DNA of 64,000 bases from Adineta steineri (Eukaryota > Rotifera > Eurotatoria > Adinetida > Adinetidae), in the NCBI GenBank assembly GCA_905250115.1, contig CAJNOI010000002.1:750771-814770 (forward strand), read 5' to 3'. Shown piece by piece: positions 1 through 14,316 of this stretch. The position numbers and the translations under genes are program-made. Position 1 is the first letter of the stretch; every line of letters begins with the position of its first letter. The notes beneath the pieces are model-generated. The model had not been told where the DNA came from and did not search any database. It saw only the letters and a program-made list of their open reading frames with translations.

Positions 1-2667
1 GTACAATTGGTGGTCGTGCTTCAATATTTGAATCACGATTAAAATCAATGGCACGAATAGAAATTAAACGTGTTAAAAGAAGAAATTCTTTCACCGCTAA
101 ATATTTTCAAAAAAATTAGGTTTCGATTGAAGAAAATGAATTTATTTTTATCTTACGTTCACATGATTTTAAATCGGATTTTAATCGAAAACCTGATTGA
201 CATCGACATTGATAACTATTTGCTAATAAACTACCTCGTCCAAGTAAACATAAATGTTCACAACCACCATTATATGTTCCATTACATGGATCATTTCTAT
301 ATGGTTGTCGTGTTTCATGATAAATAGCTATTCCTCGTGGTCGTATGAATGATTGAGGTTTATAGAAATATGTTACATTAGAATTAAAATGTCGTCGAAG
401 TTGTAATACTGCACCTTTCATATCATCATTTAAATAGAGATTGCTTTCAAATAAATCAATTCCAACTGAATGAGGAATATTTTGACTACCCGATGTTATT
501 GTTATTCTAAAAGATAATCATAAAAAAGTCAGTATATTAAAGACTGAATTTTTTACCTTCGTGCTCCATGATAATCACAACTTTCAACATGATCATAAAC
601 TTGATCAACCCAATAGAGTCTTTGTTTAATAAAATCAACTGTTAAATCACTTGGTTGGTCTAATTTTTGGTTAACTAATGATGTACATCGTGAACCATCA
701 AGAAGACATCGAAATATTTTTGCTGGTATTTGATTCCAATTACCTTCATCAGCAAAAAATAAATATTCAGCAATAGGATCAATAGCTATGGATGTTGGAC
801 GATGAATATTATTCGTAACTATATTCGTTTTCATTGCTTTTCCATCTAATGAAAACATATCAATACGTGATAAAATATATTCAACAACATATAATTTATT
901 TGTTATCCAATCAATCGCAATTGATGTTGGTACAAGAATATTTTTTTCAAGAACAACTCTTGCTGGTAATGATAGAGAAGATAATAATAATGAATAGATT
1001 TTATCTGCATATGGATCAATAAAATAAAGCGTTTGATTTTTATAATGATAATCAATTGCTCGTATAGTCATATTTTCTGGACCAGTATAGATTATTCGAG
1101 CATTACCAATTCGATCAATTTCATAAATTTTATTTGCTATTGATACAAACATTTTCATATTATCACCTAATTATAAGAAAATAATTTCTTAATAATTATA
1201 TTCAATAAGAAAAATTTACTATTAATATGTTTGCATCGATTATTTGATTCAAGTGTATAATTTGCTCGACAAGTACATGCATATCTATATTTTTAAATAG
1301 AAATATATTGACAAAGAAAAATATTCAACATACGATCCAATTGTATTTTGACAATCTTGATCACATTCATCCCATATTTCACATTCATTAACATCTGATT
1401 TCAATAGAATATTTCTTTATTCAATATAAAAATGTATTTTCTTACCAATACAAGATCGATTATTTGTTGGATTAATTTGAAATCCAACTGGACAATAACA
1501 TTTACCACGACCATCTGGTGTTGGACGACATGCATGTTCACAGGATAAAAAACCACAAAGTTGACTACCTGTTTTTTTTAACAAATCAATCAATTAATAT
1601 CTACGCGCCATACACAAAGACAGATGAATATTCAAGATTTTACTCCTTCACTTACATATATAAATCTATTTAGTCTAATATTTATTGTTCTCTGGTCATT
1701 ATTATCAATGATAGCTATTTATTATCTTTGGTATTCATTTAATCTTTTTCAAATTGAAGTACAAGATATTTCATATGAAATAATCGATTTTCATACGAAT
1801 GAAACTGATGCAAAACCAAGAGAAATATGTCGTCTTCTTAATTTACATGATGATACATCATCAAAAGCTATAATAACTGTATAAATATTACTTACCACAT
1901 TGTGAGCTTTCATCTGTACCATCTACACAATCTTTTTGACCATTACAAACTTTTGTTATATCAATACATTGCCCAGTAACATTACATGGATACATATGTG
2001 GTGGACATTGTCTTGAACTACAATGCACTTCATCACTTCGATCAGAACAATCATCATCACCATCTAATTTATGAAAATGACAAAATTTCAAATTTCATTT
2101 TTTCTGTTTTCTTAAAAATAACTTACCACAAACCCATGATGATGGAATACATCTTCCATTAGAACATCGAAATTGACCTAGTGTACAATTTGGTCGTGCT
2201 AGAAATGAAAAGAATTATCTTTTTTATCTAAAATGATTTTTTTGTATTCTTCTATTTACTGCAATTTGCTTCATCGGATCCATCACTACATTGTGAACGA
2301 AAATCACAACGTTGATAGTTTGGTATACATGTACCATCTGAAACACATCGAAATTGATTTGTAGGACATGCAGTACTATCTAAAGAAAAAAGTCAATTAA
2401 TCAATAGAATTTTCATTTATATCAAATATATACTGCAATTTAATTCATCAGTTCGATCAACACAATTATAATAACCATCACATTTTTGTGTTAATGGTAA
2501 ACATCGTTGTATATCACATTGAAATTCTGTTGAAGAATCACATTGACGATAATCTAAAAAAATAAATTTATATATTTCTTCAACTGAAACTATGAAAAAA
2601 AGATTTACTGCAAAATGTTCCTTCGTCACTACCATCAGTACACTCTTTTACATGATTCTAAAAATAT

Positions 2668-2707
<40 letters not shown>

Positions 2708-3256
2708 GTCTTTTAAAAAAAACCTACACATTTCATTGATGCATCAATACATCGTGAATCATTGCATTGAAATTGTGTACTTGAACATCGTCTTGGAGCT
2801 AGAGATAAGAAAATATGGAAAGAAAAATGTTTAAAAATGAAACATACGACAATTTTGTTCATCTGTATTATTTCCACAATCATTATCACCATCACATACC
2901 CATGAACGAGGTATACACCGATCACCACAATCAAATTGTGTATCCAAACATCTTGAATAAGCTACGAAAAATATTTATTTAAATTTAATATGTTTTTCTA
3001 TATTGTTCTATACATACTGCAATTTCGTTCATCTGATGAATCCGTACAATCAACAACTCGATTACAACGCCATGATAATGGAATACAACGACCGCCTGTT
3101 TCACATCTCCATTCATTAATACCACAAGCATCTAATATTTGCAAGAAAAAAAATCAACAATATTAATCTTCTTTATTTGTTTTTAATATTACCTGTTGTT
3201 GAATATAGTAATAAAAAATTGGAACAAAAAAGAAAAATAAGTATTTTTAAATTCAT
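1..3256 (-). CDS. LDL receptor-related protein, N-terminal part (3' end beyond window)
   Basis: Cell-surface endocytic receptor of the LDLR/LRP family. Exon 1 (3193-3256) encodes a hydrophobic signal peptide ([19 protein letters not shown]). It is followed by seven LDL-receptor class A modules, roughly one per exon, each with six Cys and a C-x-D-x-S-D-E core (3018-3131, 2848-2961, 2728-2798 plus the next exon, then down to about 1890). Two EGF-like modules follow (about 1570-1440, then 1400-1210). A YWTD/LDLR class B beta-propeller follows (1158-553 and on to about 420), then another EGF module (about 330-170), then the start of a second propeller at the left edge. The CEPVKEFLLL junction after the EGF is typical of LRPs. 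Many short introns interrupt it. Transmembrane and cytoplasmic parts lie outside the window, so LRP1/2/4-type identity cannot be decided. Confidence 0.88.
2670..2702. repeat. (TA)n microsatellite in an intron
   Basis: About sixteen TA units inside the intron that splits the third LDL-receptor class A module of the LRP-like gene. Confidence 0.9.
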
Positions 3257-6200
3257 TAATGAATTATCTAAAATAGAATTTAAACAACAATAAGCATCGA
3301 ACAATATTGAAAGTATATTTATTACTATGCTTACTGCTACCTTACCGTCTCACAAAGAGGGAGAGAGAAAAAAAAGAAGATGATCGACTTACATAGCCAT
3401 ATACATTCGCATCTGATTTCAATTTTATTCAATGATAATACTCGATGTTAATCTTCATCATTTCTTTCTTGATTCGCTTGAAAGAAAATAACAAAGAAAA
3501 AAAAAAGATTCTAGTAAGTTGAAACCGCTTAACATTGTCAAATCAATGATTATTAAAATATTAGATAAAAAAAAGAACAATTTCTTTCTTTCATATCAAG
3601 GGAAAAGAAAAACAATTTTTTTTTCTTTTCTTTTCTTTTCTCTTCACTTACACATACACACATTGATATTATCAATTGTACAAATGATAAAACCAAAGTG
3701 TCTTTACTGTATGAAATTAAAAGCAATCATCTTATCTTATTTGACTACATCTCAAGTGTTTGTATTTCTAACGGTGTAAATTTATAGAGAGTTTTTCTTC
3801 TCTTTAAGACTTTATTTCGATGATGAGAAAAATATTTTCTTTCAATAAATCATAATAATACGTACTCTATCTATTAATTGAATACCAACCATAGAATAGT
3901 TTATACTTATTGGTAAACTATAAGCTATTTGCACGTTTTCTTTTTTTTTTTTTATCGATTTGACCTTTTATCTCTTTGAGTGTAAAGGAGAAAAACATTT
4001 AAGATTTAACAATCAATCGATCGAGAAAAAATTTGAGAACAAAAGTAATGAGAATTGATAAAAATAAGACGAAAATAGAAAAAGATCTTTCTCATCTCAA
4101 TTTCAATAAGATAATAGTTCAAATTATAAATGTATTGAAATTTTTTTTTACCAATGGGGTAACTAGAACATCAATGGTGCTCGATTATAAGTTGAATTTG
4201 ATTTATATTGATAAATTGAAATCAATCTAAAGATAATCGAAATGAGTTCTAAGTCAAGGTTTAATAAGTATGAACATTTTCATATAAAATAACATCAAGA
4301 ATAAGGAAGCATCAGATTTTATTATTTTTAATACATCATATACATGACCTTACGAACTTGTAAAGTGCAAAAATTAGGATTGAATTTAAGAAAATTTTCA
4401 TTTATAATACATTTAGTATAAAGTAAAATATATTGGATTAAAATAGGTTTTTGAACTTATTTTATCTATGAATGAAGATCTTGTAGAAGTTAAATATCAA
4501 TCCACTTTATCCTATGTCTAAGACAATAATCCTGAGGTTTGAGGGTGAGTGTGGATTTAAGAGTAGAATGGATATCTACACTTTCAGTGTTTTATAGTCT
4601 AACATTATATATTTGAAAGTATAGCAAAAAATGCTGATGAGCATGTATCTGAGATTCTTTTTTTTGCTCTGTGAAATAATTTCTCTGTTAGATTGCTACT
4701 GTCACTTAGTCTACATGTGATCGTTATCGTAACTTGAATGTAAATTGAGATTATCATTTATGTTTTAGTAGAAGTTTTGACGAGTGTTAACTTATTCATA
4801 GATCACACGCACCTACACTCACACCCTAGTTTGTCGTATTTACATCTACGCAATTCTTTCATTATGTCACTGCGTCGATGAAAGTTTTTCAGTTAATTTT
4901 ATTTTTTTCGTTCTTTCTTTGTCATTCATTGTCTTGTTATTTAATCAATGAGGTTGACGAAAATTATATATTAATCATTCTACAGACACTGGATCAATCA
5001 ACCAGAAAAAAATTAGATTTTGTATTCATGGAAATAAGATTGAAATAGAATAGTTTCACATATATATATTCCACAAGCTTTGATATTAGTGGATGGAGAA
5101 TGAAGAAAGTCAAACAAATCACATAGAAATCTAGCATCAAAACTCACATATATTAGTTTATTTGTCTTTATGATAAACATGATTTAATAAAAAAATATTA
5201 TCAACAGTATTTAAATTAAGCTATGTATTCTATACGGATGTCTTGATTAAAATCTATTGAGAAGGATTCGTTAAACTATAAATTATTCTGAGTACATTCT
5301 AGAACTAATGATCACATCATATCTTATATTAAGAATAGATTCTATACGTATGTTGTTTTGCTTGTATTCATATACTATGCATTTTATCGCTCTTTGCCTA
5401 AGTGTAAAAATAAAAAATCATTATTGAGAGTATACATATGGCTCCTATAAATTCAAAATTATTCCGCGGTCAGAGAGTTTGTTGATGACACAAGTATTAT
5501 TTAATGGCAAATGATTGTATTCATTTTTTAGATGTTTTTAAAAATGTAATTACAAAGTGCGAGAAAGATCAACAAAAAAAATACATTGACAACGAATAAA
5601 ACAAACTTTCATATATGATTATTATCGTTGTCATCTTTTCTTTTCGTTTTTATATGTCTGTATGTACACAGTCAGTGAAAGTAAAGCATGTGAAAATAAG
5701 TGAGTTGCGAAAAGAGAAATATAATAAATATTTTTCGTTTTGTCTTGCTATATTTTCTGATCATTTTTTCTCTATTTGTTCATCAAATTCTTGAGTTGGC
5801 TTTTTTTAGAAGATCATAGCAATCGACTTAATTGTTGAGAAGTCGATTCAAGGACTCAAATAGATTTTATTTCTAAAGGTTTCTATCATCGAAAATAATT
5901 TTCTTCTTGTAAACCATCGATTCTGTTCAATAGATTTGAAAAAATAACTGAATATTAGTAATAATATCCATGAAAATATTTAATCTACTACTCGATGCAT
6001 TATTTATCTTTTAGATTGTATTGTTAGCTACTGAACATATTTATAAAATTAGAAACAAAGGAAAATTTCTCATGTTTCCAAGATATAACTATAACAATCC
6101 TGTAATTTGACAGAATTACTCTATAATTGTGAATATGTCTTTAATGAACAGATATTATATGCCGCATAATAGTGTTATTAATGTTTTAGAAATATTCATA

Positions 6201-7207
6201 ATTTTTTTCTTTTGATTCTTTTCAAGGTAATAGATGTAGTTCGTTCAAAATAATATAAATACAAAAAACAGCACAGAAATTTGCTGAACTACCTCCTTTA
6301 TGATTAAATGATGGTAGCACGGCGTTGAGTGTGGGCATGAGTCTGCTTTGTGTTTATCCTCAACACCTACAAATCCACGTACACGCCACACTTATATTTT
6401 GTATGACATAGTTTTCAGACGAATTCGGGGTCTCTGATTGACAGAAAAAGTTCTTTATAACAAAAAAAAGCGAGAAAGACTCTGTTTTAGTACAGAAGCA
6501 TTGGCGAAAGAAATTAAAAAAGAAATAGCGTGTAACTACACACACACCTTGTTTGGTATGCCAGCTGGCTCTACTGTTTCTCACTAATAGCTGAAAAAGA
6601 AGAAAAAAGTGTCTGCTATCTATGATCTATTTTAATAGGAGGAAAATATTGATGTAGTATAAGAGAAACAATTTTTAATAAGGCGGTGTTTCTCTGTCGC
6701 TTTCTTTTTTTTCTTTTTAATGATTTCTTTCTTTTGATTACATTCAAATCATTTCAAAGACAGCACTCAGAGGCGTTATTGACAGTTGAAAAACAAAAAA
6801 GAGAAAAATTGTTGGCTACCCTATATCCTGTGTACTGAATGTACAATGTTTCTTTTTGATTTCGACAGAACAAGAAGAAGTTTGTCTGCTCTTTTTAATG
6901 AACTTGCAACAAACAACAGAGAAATATTACTGCTTCTGTTATTTATTATTCACTGTATTTTGCGATGAAAGAGAGATGAGTTTTATTTTTTTTGTCCAGA
7001 CAGTTAGTTGTATGTTGTACTGAATAGTAGGGTTTAGGTAAATTGACAATCAGCCTTTATGGACATCCAAGCACCATCATCACTGGATTAGTTAAAGAAG
7101 GAATTCTCTTTATCACTTTTGCTGTTCTTTCTTTTAGAAATTTTTTTCTTACATTATTATTTATCTGTGGCATCGCCTTTCGTACATTTTAATTACTAAC
7201 AACAGCT

Positions 7208-7378
7208 ATGGACAATGGTAGTGCATCTCAGGCGACGTCTGGAACTTTGGAATGCAATAATTCGCAATGCGAGGCACCATATGGATGTACTGGACCAACA
7301 GGACCAATAGGTGGCACTGGCGTATGTGACGCAAACGGTAGTGCAACGCCTAATCCAACAAGTAGTGGCAAGATATGA
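7208..7378 (+). CDS. Possible 56-residue small protein or terminal exon with a collagen-like GPTGPIGGTG stretch
   Basis: A short frame from ATG to TGA lies in a local island that is roughly half G+C, inside AT-rich flanks. The product has four Cys, a Gly-Pro-Thr-Gly-Pro-Ile collagen-like run in the middle and a Ser/Thr/Asn-rich tail. An acceptor-like CAG lies two bases upstream of the ATG, so it may be the last exon of a longer gene or the first coding exon after a leader. An in-frame stop lies just upstream of that CAG. An overlapping antisense frame also exists, so coding status rests on composition and the collagen-like pattern only. Confidence 0.3.
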   Translation: MDNGSASQATSGTLECNNSQCEAPYGCTGPTGPIGGTGVCDANGSATPNPTSSGKI

Positions 7379-8574
7379 TGATCGCGGACTATCACCAGAC
7401 ACTTATTGAACTATTATTCTCTCATTTTCTATAACAATTCATTTTAGAAATACCCTTCAATTAATCTCTTCCAAATAAAGTCCTCACCAATCATTTTATT
7501 TTTAGCTTATTTTAGAGAGGCATGTGAACAGAATAAAAAAAGAATAAGGAGTTCTCCGTTTGTCCCTTAAGATAAATTCAAACCACTGTAATCCTTGCAA
7601 TAGATATAGGCGAATAAAAGATTCTTCGAGTATCAATTAAGCCAAACCATCTTGAGAATGTGGGTCTGGATGGATGTGAGTGTAGAGATGGGCGTGGGTG
7701 AATGTGAATGTAATTCCATACAGCCACACCCTAAACAAGATAACGAAAGTGATAAGACTATATTATATAATATTGTTGAAATTGTTGATAGTTTAGATAC
7801 ACATGATACTTTATTCATATCTCTGATCGAATATGTATCGATAAATTACTAATATTCAATTTGATATACTTATGTACTGATAACTTAAAAATTCTTCTAG
7901 AAACTTGTTAATACTATCAACTACATTTTTATTATTTCGTAATCTCGCTGAGTGTGTTTTGACATTTATAAGATAATATTTTTGTCTTTAATTTTTTTTT
8001 CTTTTCTTTTGTGTGATCTTTTTTGATATATATATGGTGGTGGGTGACTTACTAATTCAAAAATAAAAATAAATGTTTATGTTTTTTTCATTCAACCTCG
8101 CCTAGTCTATATAAGATTCTCTGTTATCTTTTATCTGGACATATGAAAAATATTGATATATACATATGTATTTATTGCTCTACTTTTTGACTAGTCTTAT
8201 ATTAATAGCTGTGCGACGATTTATTGATAATTGTAAATCAGATGTTATTTCTTTTGCATGCGGTTGAATCAACCCGGTAAAAGGCTGATCTTTGACTTTC
8301 AGAAATTCATAGACAAATGCATTCTAGTGTTTTTTTCACATCATCCTTCCTTCCGTTGAGGTAATGAATGAAATAAACTAGTATCATGATTGACATTTAC
8401 AAAATATCATAAAACATAGACAATAACTCAAAGTTTTATCATATGTAAATGAATGATTATAAATATAATTTTACTATAATTAAACATATCGAAGAATTGT
8501 GTGTAGTTCCAACTTTGATTCAAAAGATTTTCTTAATTGAATTATATGTTTCGCGCAGATTTATTGGAATAAAA

Positions 8575-8618
8575 GGGTGTGGGTGTCGTTATACACTATT
8601 CCATCATCACCCACACCC
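8575..8618. repeat. G-rich inverted repeat (11-bp perfect stem)
   Basis: GGGTGTGGGTG at 8575-8585 is matched by its exact reverse complement at 8608-8618, with a 22-nt loop. It is the cleanest member of a dispersed set of GTGTGGG-like hairpins in the gene-poor parts of the window. Confidence 0.8.
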
Positions 8619-11132
8619 TCTTTTCACTATAAATTTTTTATTTGATAAAATATATTGAAGTTTTAAGTTGAATAAACAGAAATTCAAATAATCAAGAGAT
8701 AGAATAAATTTTTATAAAATTTAATTTAATTTTAGATTCTACAGAGTTTTGTTTTTATAAAAATAATTCTCTAAATATTTATTTGTAGGATTTGATAAAA
8801 TGAATTAATACTTCTTCAATAGTTTAATTTTTATCATAATAAAAAATTTGCTCTTGGTCAGTTGAATTTTGTTCGAACAACAGAAAATATGATTGTTTTT
8901 AAGAAAGTATTCAACATTTACAATTACTTACTCACAATGTCAGTTTCAGTATAATGTTTTCTTCTTTGTTCTCTTGTATATGCAAATATAAAATATTTTT
9001 AATATATTATTTGTCAATTACTTTTAACGTATTTTTTTATTTCTCTTCTCTACAATGTTTTCTACTTTTAAAATGTATAAAAGAAATAATTAATATCTTA
9101 GCTTGATCATAATGATTCATCATAATGAACAATTTCAGAGGATAATAAAATTATGATTTTGTTGAATTCTAATTATTTTATTTTATGTATTTATTTCTCA
9201 TAGATTTGATGTGTTTCGATAATATTCATATCTTTAAATAGTATTTGACGAAGATTCATTCTAAAGATAAACAATTACATTTTTATCATTGATCTACTGT
9301 GTGAAATAAGAATAAAATCAATTGTACAATACATTTCTAACAGCATATAAGGTCGATATACTTTCTCTTTCAACTCAATACTAAATAACAAAACATTTTA
9401 TTCTTCAGGAAGCGTTGTATTTCCTCCATAAAGGCATAATTTTCGATGTATTCTTAACAAGAATAACATTAAATTTTGTTTGAAACACTTTGTTTTCACA
9501 TCCTTCCTACAAAACTTCAATATCATGAATATTTTTTTATATTCACAGCAAATAATGTCTGACATTTCACATCAGTTTTTAAAAAGGAAGCGAATTGATT
9601 GTTTTTATTTATTGATAAATTCAAATGTTGTGTTTGTTGTAAATATTTCAAAAAAAAGAAAGGACCTGTTTTTATTTCATTTAATAGAAGACAAATATCA
9701 ATTATAGATAATAATTTATGAAAAAAAATAAATGAGAAGATTATTTTCTCATTTTTATTGATTTCATAGTTTTGTAATTATATTTATTCGAATCATAAAC
9801 TATGTTCGACATTATTTAAATTATTAAGTATCAAGAAATGTATTCTCAAATGTTTGATTTAAAATAAAAATAAGAATGAGTGAATAATTCTGATGCTCAT
9901 TGTATATAATTGCTTTTATATGAAATATTTGTAAAAAAAAACATGATATGTCAATGAAAACAATAAGATCAGTTTTGAATAAAATATTATCTATTGTAAA
10001 TGTCGAAATCTACGTCGTAGCATGTGAAACTAAACCAGTTCAAACAAGCGTTAATTTTTATAAAAAGAAAAACATTGAAAATCAGCACTTCTGAAGGAAA
10101 TGCAAAGTTTCCTGTGAGAAAAGAATGTATTTTATTATTTTTCATTCATTTGAAAGTCTATAGAGTTAAGCCATAACTACGTTGTTAGTTATCAAATTAT
10201 TGTTGAAAAGATATTTTGTCGATAAAATAATTCAGTATTAATATAAATCCTGTTTCTTTTATATTCATTTTTTCTACATAAATATTCAATCACAAATATA
10301 GTATCCATAATTGCTAACAGTCACATCTAAATATAATTATTTAAAGAATTTGCATATTGTACATGACTATGATTGTAATTAGAATTATGGTTATAATTTT
10401 CTTTATTAACTAGTCAAATCTAGTAAACTATAAGTAAGTGAAGATCAAGTACTAATCGTTTTTGTTTCTTTGAATGTTCTATTTCAATTTCTAACCATAA
10501 ATATTGTCTAATTCTCAATTATTTTAGGAGAATCTTTGTGTATAGTAGAATATTTTAACGTCAGTTTTTTTCTCTGTCAGTAAATGTTGCATATCCTTTG
10601 AACAGCACTGATTTTCAATGTTTTATTAACTAATAATTACACTAAACATTGAAAAAGGAAGTCAGCTCATTGTTTTTATTGATATATGATTTTTTACATT
10701 AACATGATGATCTACGTCATAAACAAAGAACTGATTATTTAAGAAAGAGAAAGAGAGAGCATAATAAATATTTTTTCTATTATTTTAACAATTTTATAGT
10801 TGAAATCAGAATAAAAAACTTCTAAGACCAGTCGGTAAGAAATATAGATTTCAACAATTAACGAGACATACATATAAACCGTTTAGGTTCCTCGTGATTA
10901 TATATTATTAATGACTGAGAATCTATGAATGAAAAAAAGTTTTTGTTGATTTTAGATTGTAGCAGTATCAACAATGAACAACAGAATAGGAACTGATAAT
11001 GATGTAATTTATTGAGAAAAAGAAAAAGCATAAAATGTAATATTTTATCTTTTTTGATTATTTTAGTCTAAAACAATTGTATTGAATACAGCTCAACCAA
11101 AAAATTTGTATGTATTTTATGAATTGTAGACA

Positions 11133-14100
11133 ATGATAAAAAAGATTTATTATTCTAGATGTGAATATTTGAAACGAAGAAAAGTGATGTGGATCACATT
11201 TACTATTATTGTACTTGTTATAATTATAACAATTCCAATTGTTACCGTTAAAACAAAAAAGAAAAACAGTGAAGAAACATCAACAACAGGTAGTTAAAAT
11301 GAAATACTCCTTTATTTTGAAGTTTATATACGATAAGTTATTTCAAATAACAGAAGTAGAACTTCATTATTTATCATAACAACTCATACATGATACTTCT
11401 AAGTAATAATGCCAAAAGCTTTTCTGAGATGTATAATGAAATCTTTAGCATGTAGAAGGATATCTATTAAGAATAACCCTCTAAGAAAATCCAGCTGAAA
11501 TTTTCATCTCGATTGATTTAGCTCTTCATACGCAAATAAACAAAACGCGAGCAGAATTTTTGATTTTTCACGAAATATCCTTGAATAAAGGTTAGTTTTA
11601 CATATGAATCTTTTCAAAAGTTTTGTTCAACCTATAAGAATCTCTAAAACGTCATTAACAAAATGGATCTTACTCGTTTTTTCCTACTAAAATATTAATC
11701 CCTCGTATTTTATACGGCAACAAGCAATCACTCTAATATTTCTACTGGTGACAGAGGACATCAAGACGTATATCACCTAGGATATTCATGGGATGATAAA
11801 TTTCGATTTTCAGAAAAATCAAATAAAGTGGTATACAAGAAACTTCCTATAAATTTAATTAAATACTTTTAAGGATAATCATAGAAAATTCTTCTAATTC
11901 CAAAAAAATAGAAATGAAGTTGAAGTCTAAGCTCGGACTGAGTTGGATTGGACTGCGTCCAGTCAAGTAAGAAATATATATCTATATGTATATATATATA
12001 TAATATCTTGAGAGTACGTGTGTGCGTGAGTGTTTGTATGAAGCGAAGACAACCACTCGGATTCACATACACCGTCAAGATGTAAATTCAGTTGTCAAAA
12101 TTATTATAGTAAAGATTTAATCAAAGTAAACATCATAGAGTTATGATTATAATCTAAACCTTTTAAACATTTTCTATTTAATTATAATCAACTCATATTT
12201 AACATCAATATATTTTTAAAGAAAAAGAAACAGACAAACACTATACAACTGTTTAGTCTCAATCTAAAATCATTTTTCTACAATAGAACCAACTACGACA
12301 TCAACACCAACAACAACATCATCAACATCCACAACAACAAGAGCAATACCGAGTGAATACTATGTTAAATCATTTTTAATAGCCAAAGGATGATTAATAG
12401 AAGTGACGATATCTAAAAAGTTTTGATTTTAACTATTGAATGATCACCGTTTAAATAGACAACAGTAGAGAACATTTCCTATCAGAAGTCGGATTAGGGC
12501 CAATTTTTGATAATTTTATTCGATCTACATTCATTTAAGTATTACATATTCTTGTCCTGTCCAACAGTGTTAGACGAAAATATTGTTGATAAAAAGACTT
12601 TCATGCAATAGAACTCATTGATTATTTTAAAAGCCACTCACACCCATCCACTCTTAAGATAATCGGAGAATAATTCTACACGTTGAAGCACTAGTTGACA
12701 TAATATCGGCATGATACATGTCTATCAACATCTTATCTCATGTTTAGAGTCGTATTTGTATAGAGTTGAGTAGTTCGAGAAAACTATGGTAGTAATATAA
12801 ACTATAAACTTCAAACTCAAGAAAAATGTCTTTCATTATCATCAATTAACCTTTAGTGCAGTGATTTTCTCATGAGAATGATACAAGCTTTATATTATTC
12901 TCTCAATTACAGTCACATCCTTATTGACATTCATTTTTACCTACATCATAACACATCCAACGCAGTAAAAGTATATCATGTTTCCACTATGTTAAACAAT
13001 GTAGAATGGCTTTCATTTAAACTTTACAATTCGATCATTATTCATTATAACTGAATTGTAGAACAGTGGTTGAGTTTCGTGAGTTCGCGACAACGGTAGA
13101 ATTCGAAAAATCGTAATGAAGTCGTTTATAACATATTTTTCATTAATTTGATTTAAAATTTCATAACGAAACTTATCATAACCATGAAAGCAAAGAAAAA
13201 TTTATTGGAGATTTCAAGTCATTTAATCTGTGATCAATAAATAGACAACTTATGCACATAAGAGATTCGGAATCATTTTAAGAATAATATTTTTTTCTCA
13301 CTTTTCTACCTTATATAGAATGGACAATCACAGGAAGCATGAATATCGCACGACAAATTCACACAGCGACTACATTAGAAAATGGATCAATATTAGTTAC
13401 TGGCGGACAGAACAAGTATATTCTCGATAGTGCTGAATTGTACAATCCAACAACAGGTATTTGGACAACGACAGGAAGCATGAACGTCGCACGATATCAT
13501 CACACGGCATCCACATTAGCAAATGGACTAGTATTAGTTGCTGGTGGAGTCAACGGCCCTCATCTGCTCAATAGTGCTGAATTGTACAATCCAGCAACAG
13601 GCACTTGGACAAGTACAGGAAGCATGAGTGTCGTACGAGCATATCACACAGCATCCACATTAGAAAATGGGTTAGTATTAGTTACTGGTGGACAGCATAG
13701 TATGATTATCAATAGTGCTGAATTGTACAATCCATCAACAGGTACTTGGACACCCACAGGAAGCATGAATGCCGCGCGATATCTTCATACAGTATCTTTA
13801 TTAGCAAATGGATCAGTATTAGTTGCTGGTGGATACAACGGTGATAATTATATCGATAGTGCTGAAGTATACAATTCATCAACAGGCAATTGGACAACTA
13901 CCGGAAGCATGAGTGTTACACGGCAATATTACACGTCATCCTTATTAGCAAATGGATCAGTATTAGTTATTGGTGGGCACAGCAGCGATGGTGTTCTCAG
14001 CAGTGCTGAATTTTACAATCCATCAACAGAAACTTGGACAATAACAGGAAGCATGGATTTCTTACGAAGCCGTCACACAGCATGCTTATTCGCAAATGGA

Positions 14101-14316
14101 GTAGTACTAGTTGCTGGTGGATATGCCAGCGATGCTTATCTCAATAGTGCTGAATTGTACAATTCATCAACAGGTACTTGGACACCCACAGAAAGCATGA
14201 ATGTCGGGCGATATCTTCACACAGCATCCACATTAGTAAATGGGTCAGTATTAGTTGTTGGTGGGTACAACAGCGGTGGTGTTCTCAATAGTGCTGAGCT
14301 TTATCAATCGATATAG
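11133..14316 (+). CDS. Type II membrane protein with seven kelch-like repeats
   Basis: Three exons, 11133-11289, 12287-12352 and 13319-14316, join in frame into about 406 residues. Exon 1 encodes a short basic cytoplasmic N-terminus (MIKKIYYSRCEYLKRRK) and one transmembrane segment (residues about 18-40). Exon 2 is a Thr/Ser/Pro linker. Exon 3 holds seven repeats of about 48 residues, each starting WT-x-TGSM(N/S)-x-x-R-x-x-HT, then NGS-x-LV-x-GG, then SAELYN. This is a galactose-oxidase/kelch-type beta-propeller that would lie outside the cell. The ATG follows an acceptor-like GAATTGTAG by two bases. Intron 2 (966 nt) is far longer than the window norm. Ligand and function are unknown. Confidence 0.85.

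Larger units (their letters stand above)
3257..11132. other. Gene-poor region with scattered G-rich hairpins
   Basis: Nearly 8 kb of AT-rich sequence in which I cannot support a multi-exon gene. The short ORFs lack domain signal or coding-like codon use. What stands out is one GC-rich mini-ORF (7208-7378) and several short GTGTGGGTG/CACCCACAC-type segments near 4541-4610, 4804-4834, 6316-6395, 7660-7733 and 8575-8618. No tRNA or rRNA gene was recognised. Confidence 0.5.

Noticed and set aside
11869..12078. 69-codon minus-strand frame inside the first intron of the kelch gene
   Set aside because: No features beyond TA-rich and GTGTG-rich sequence.
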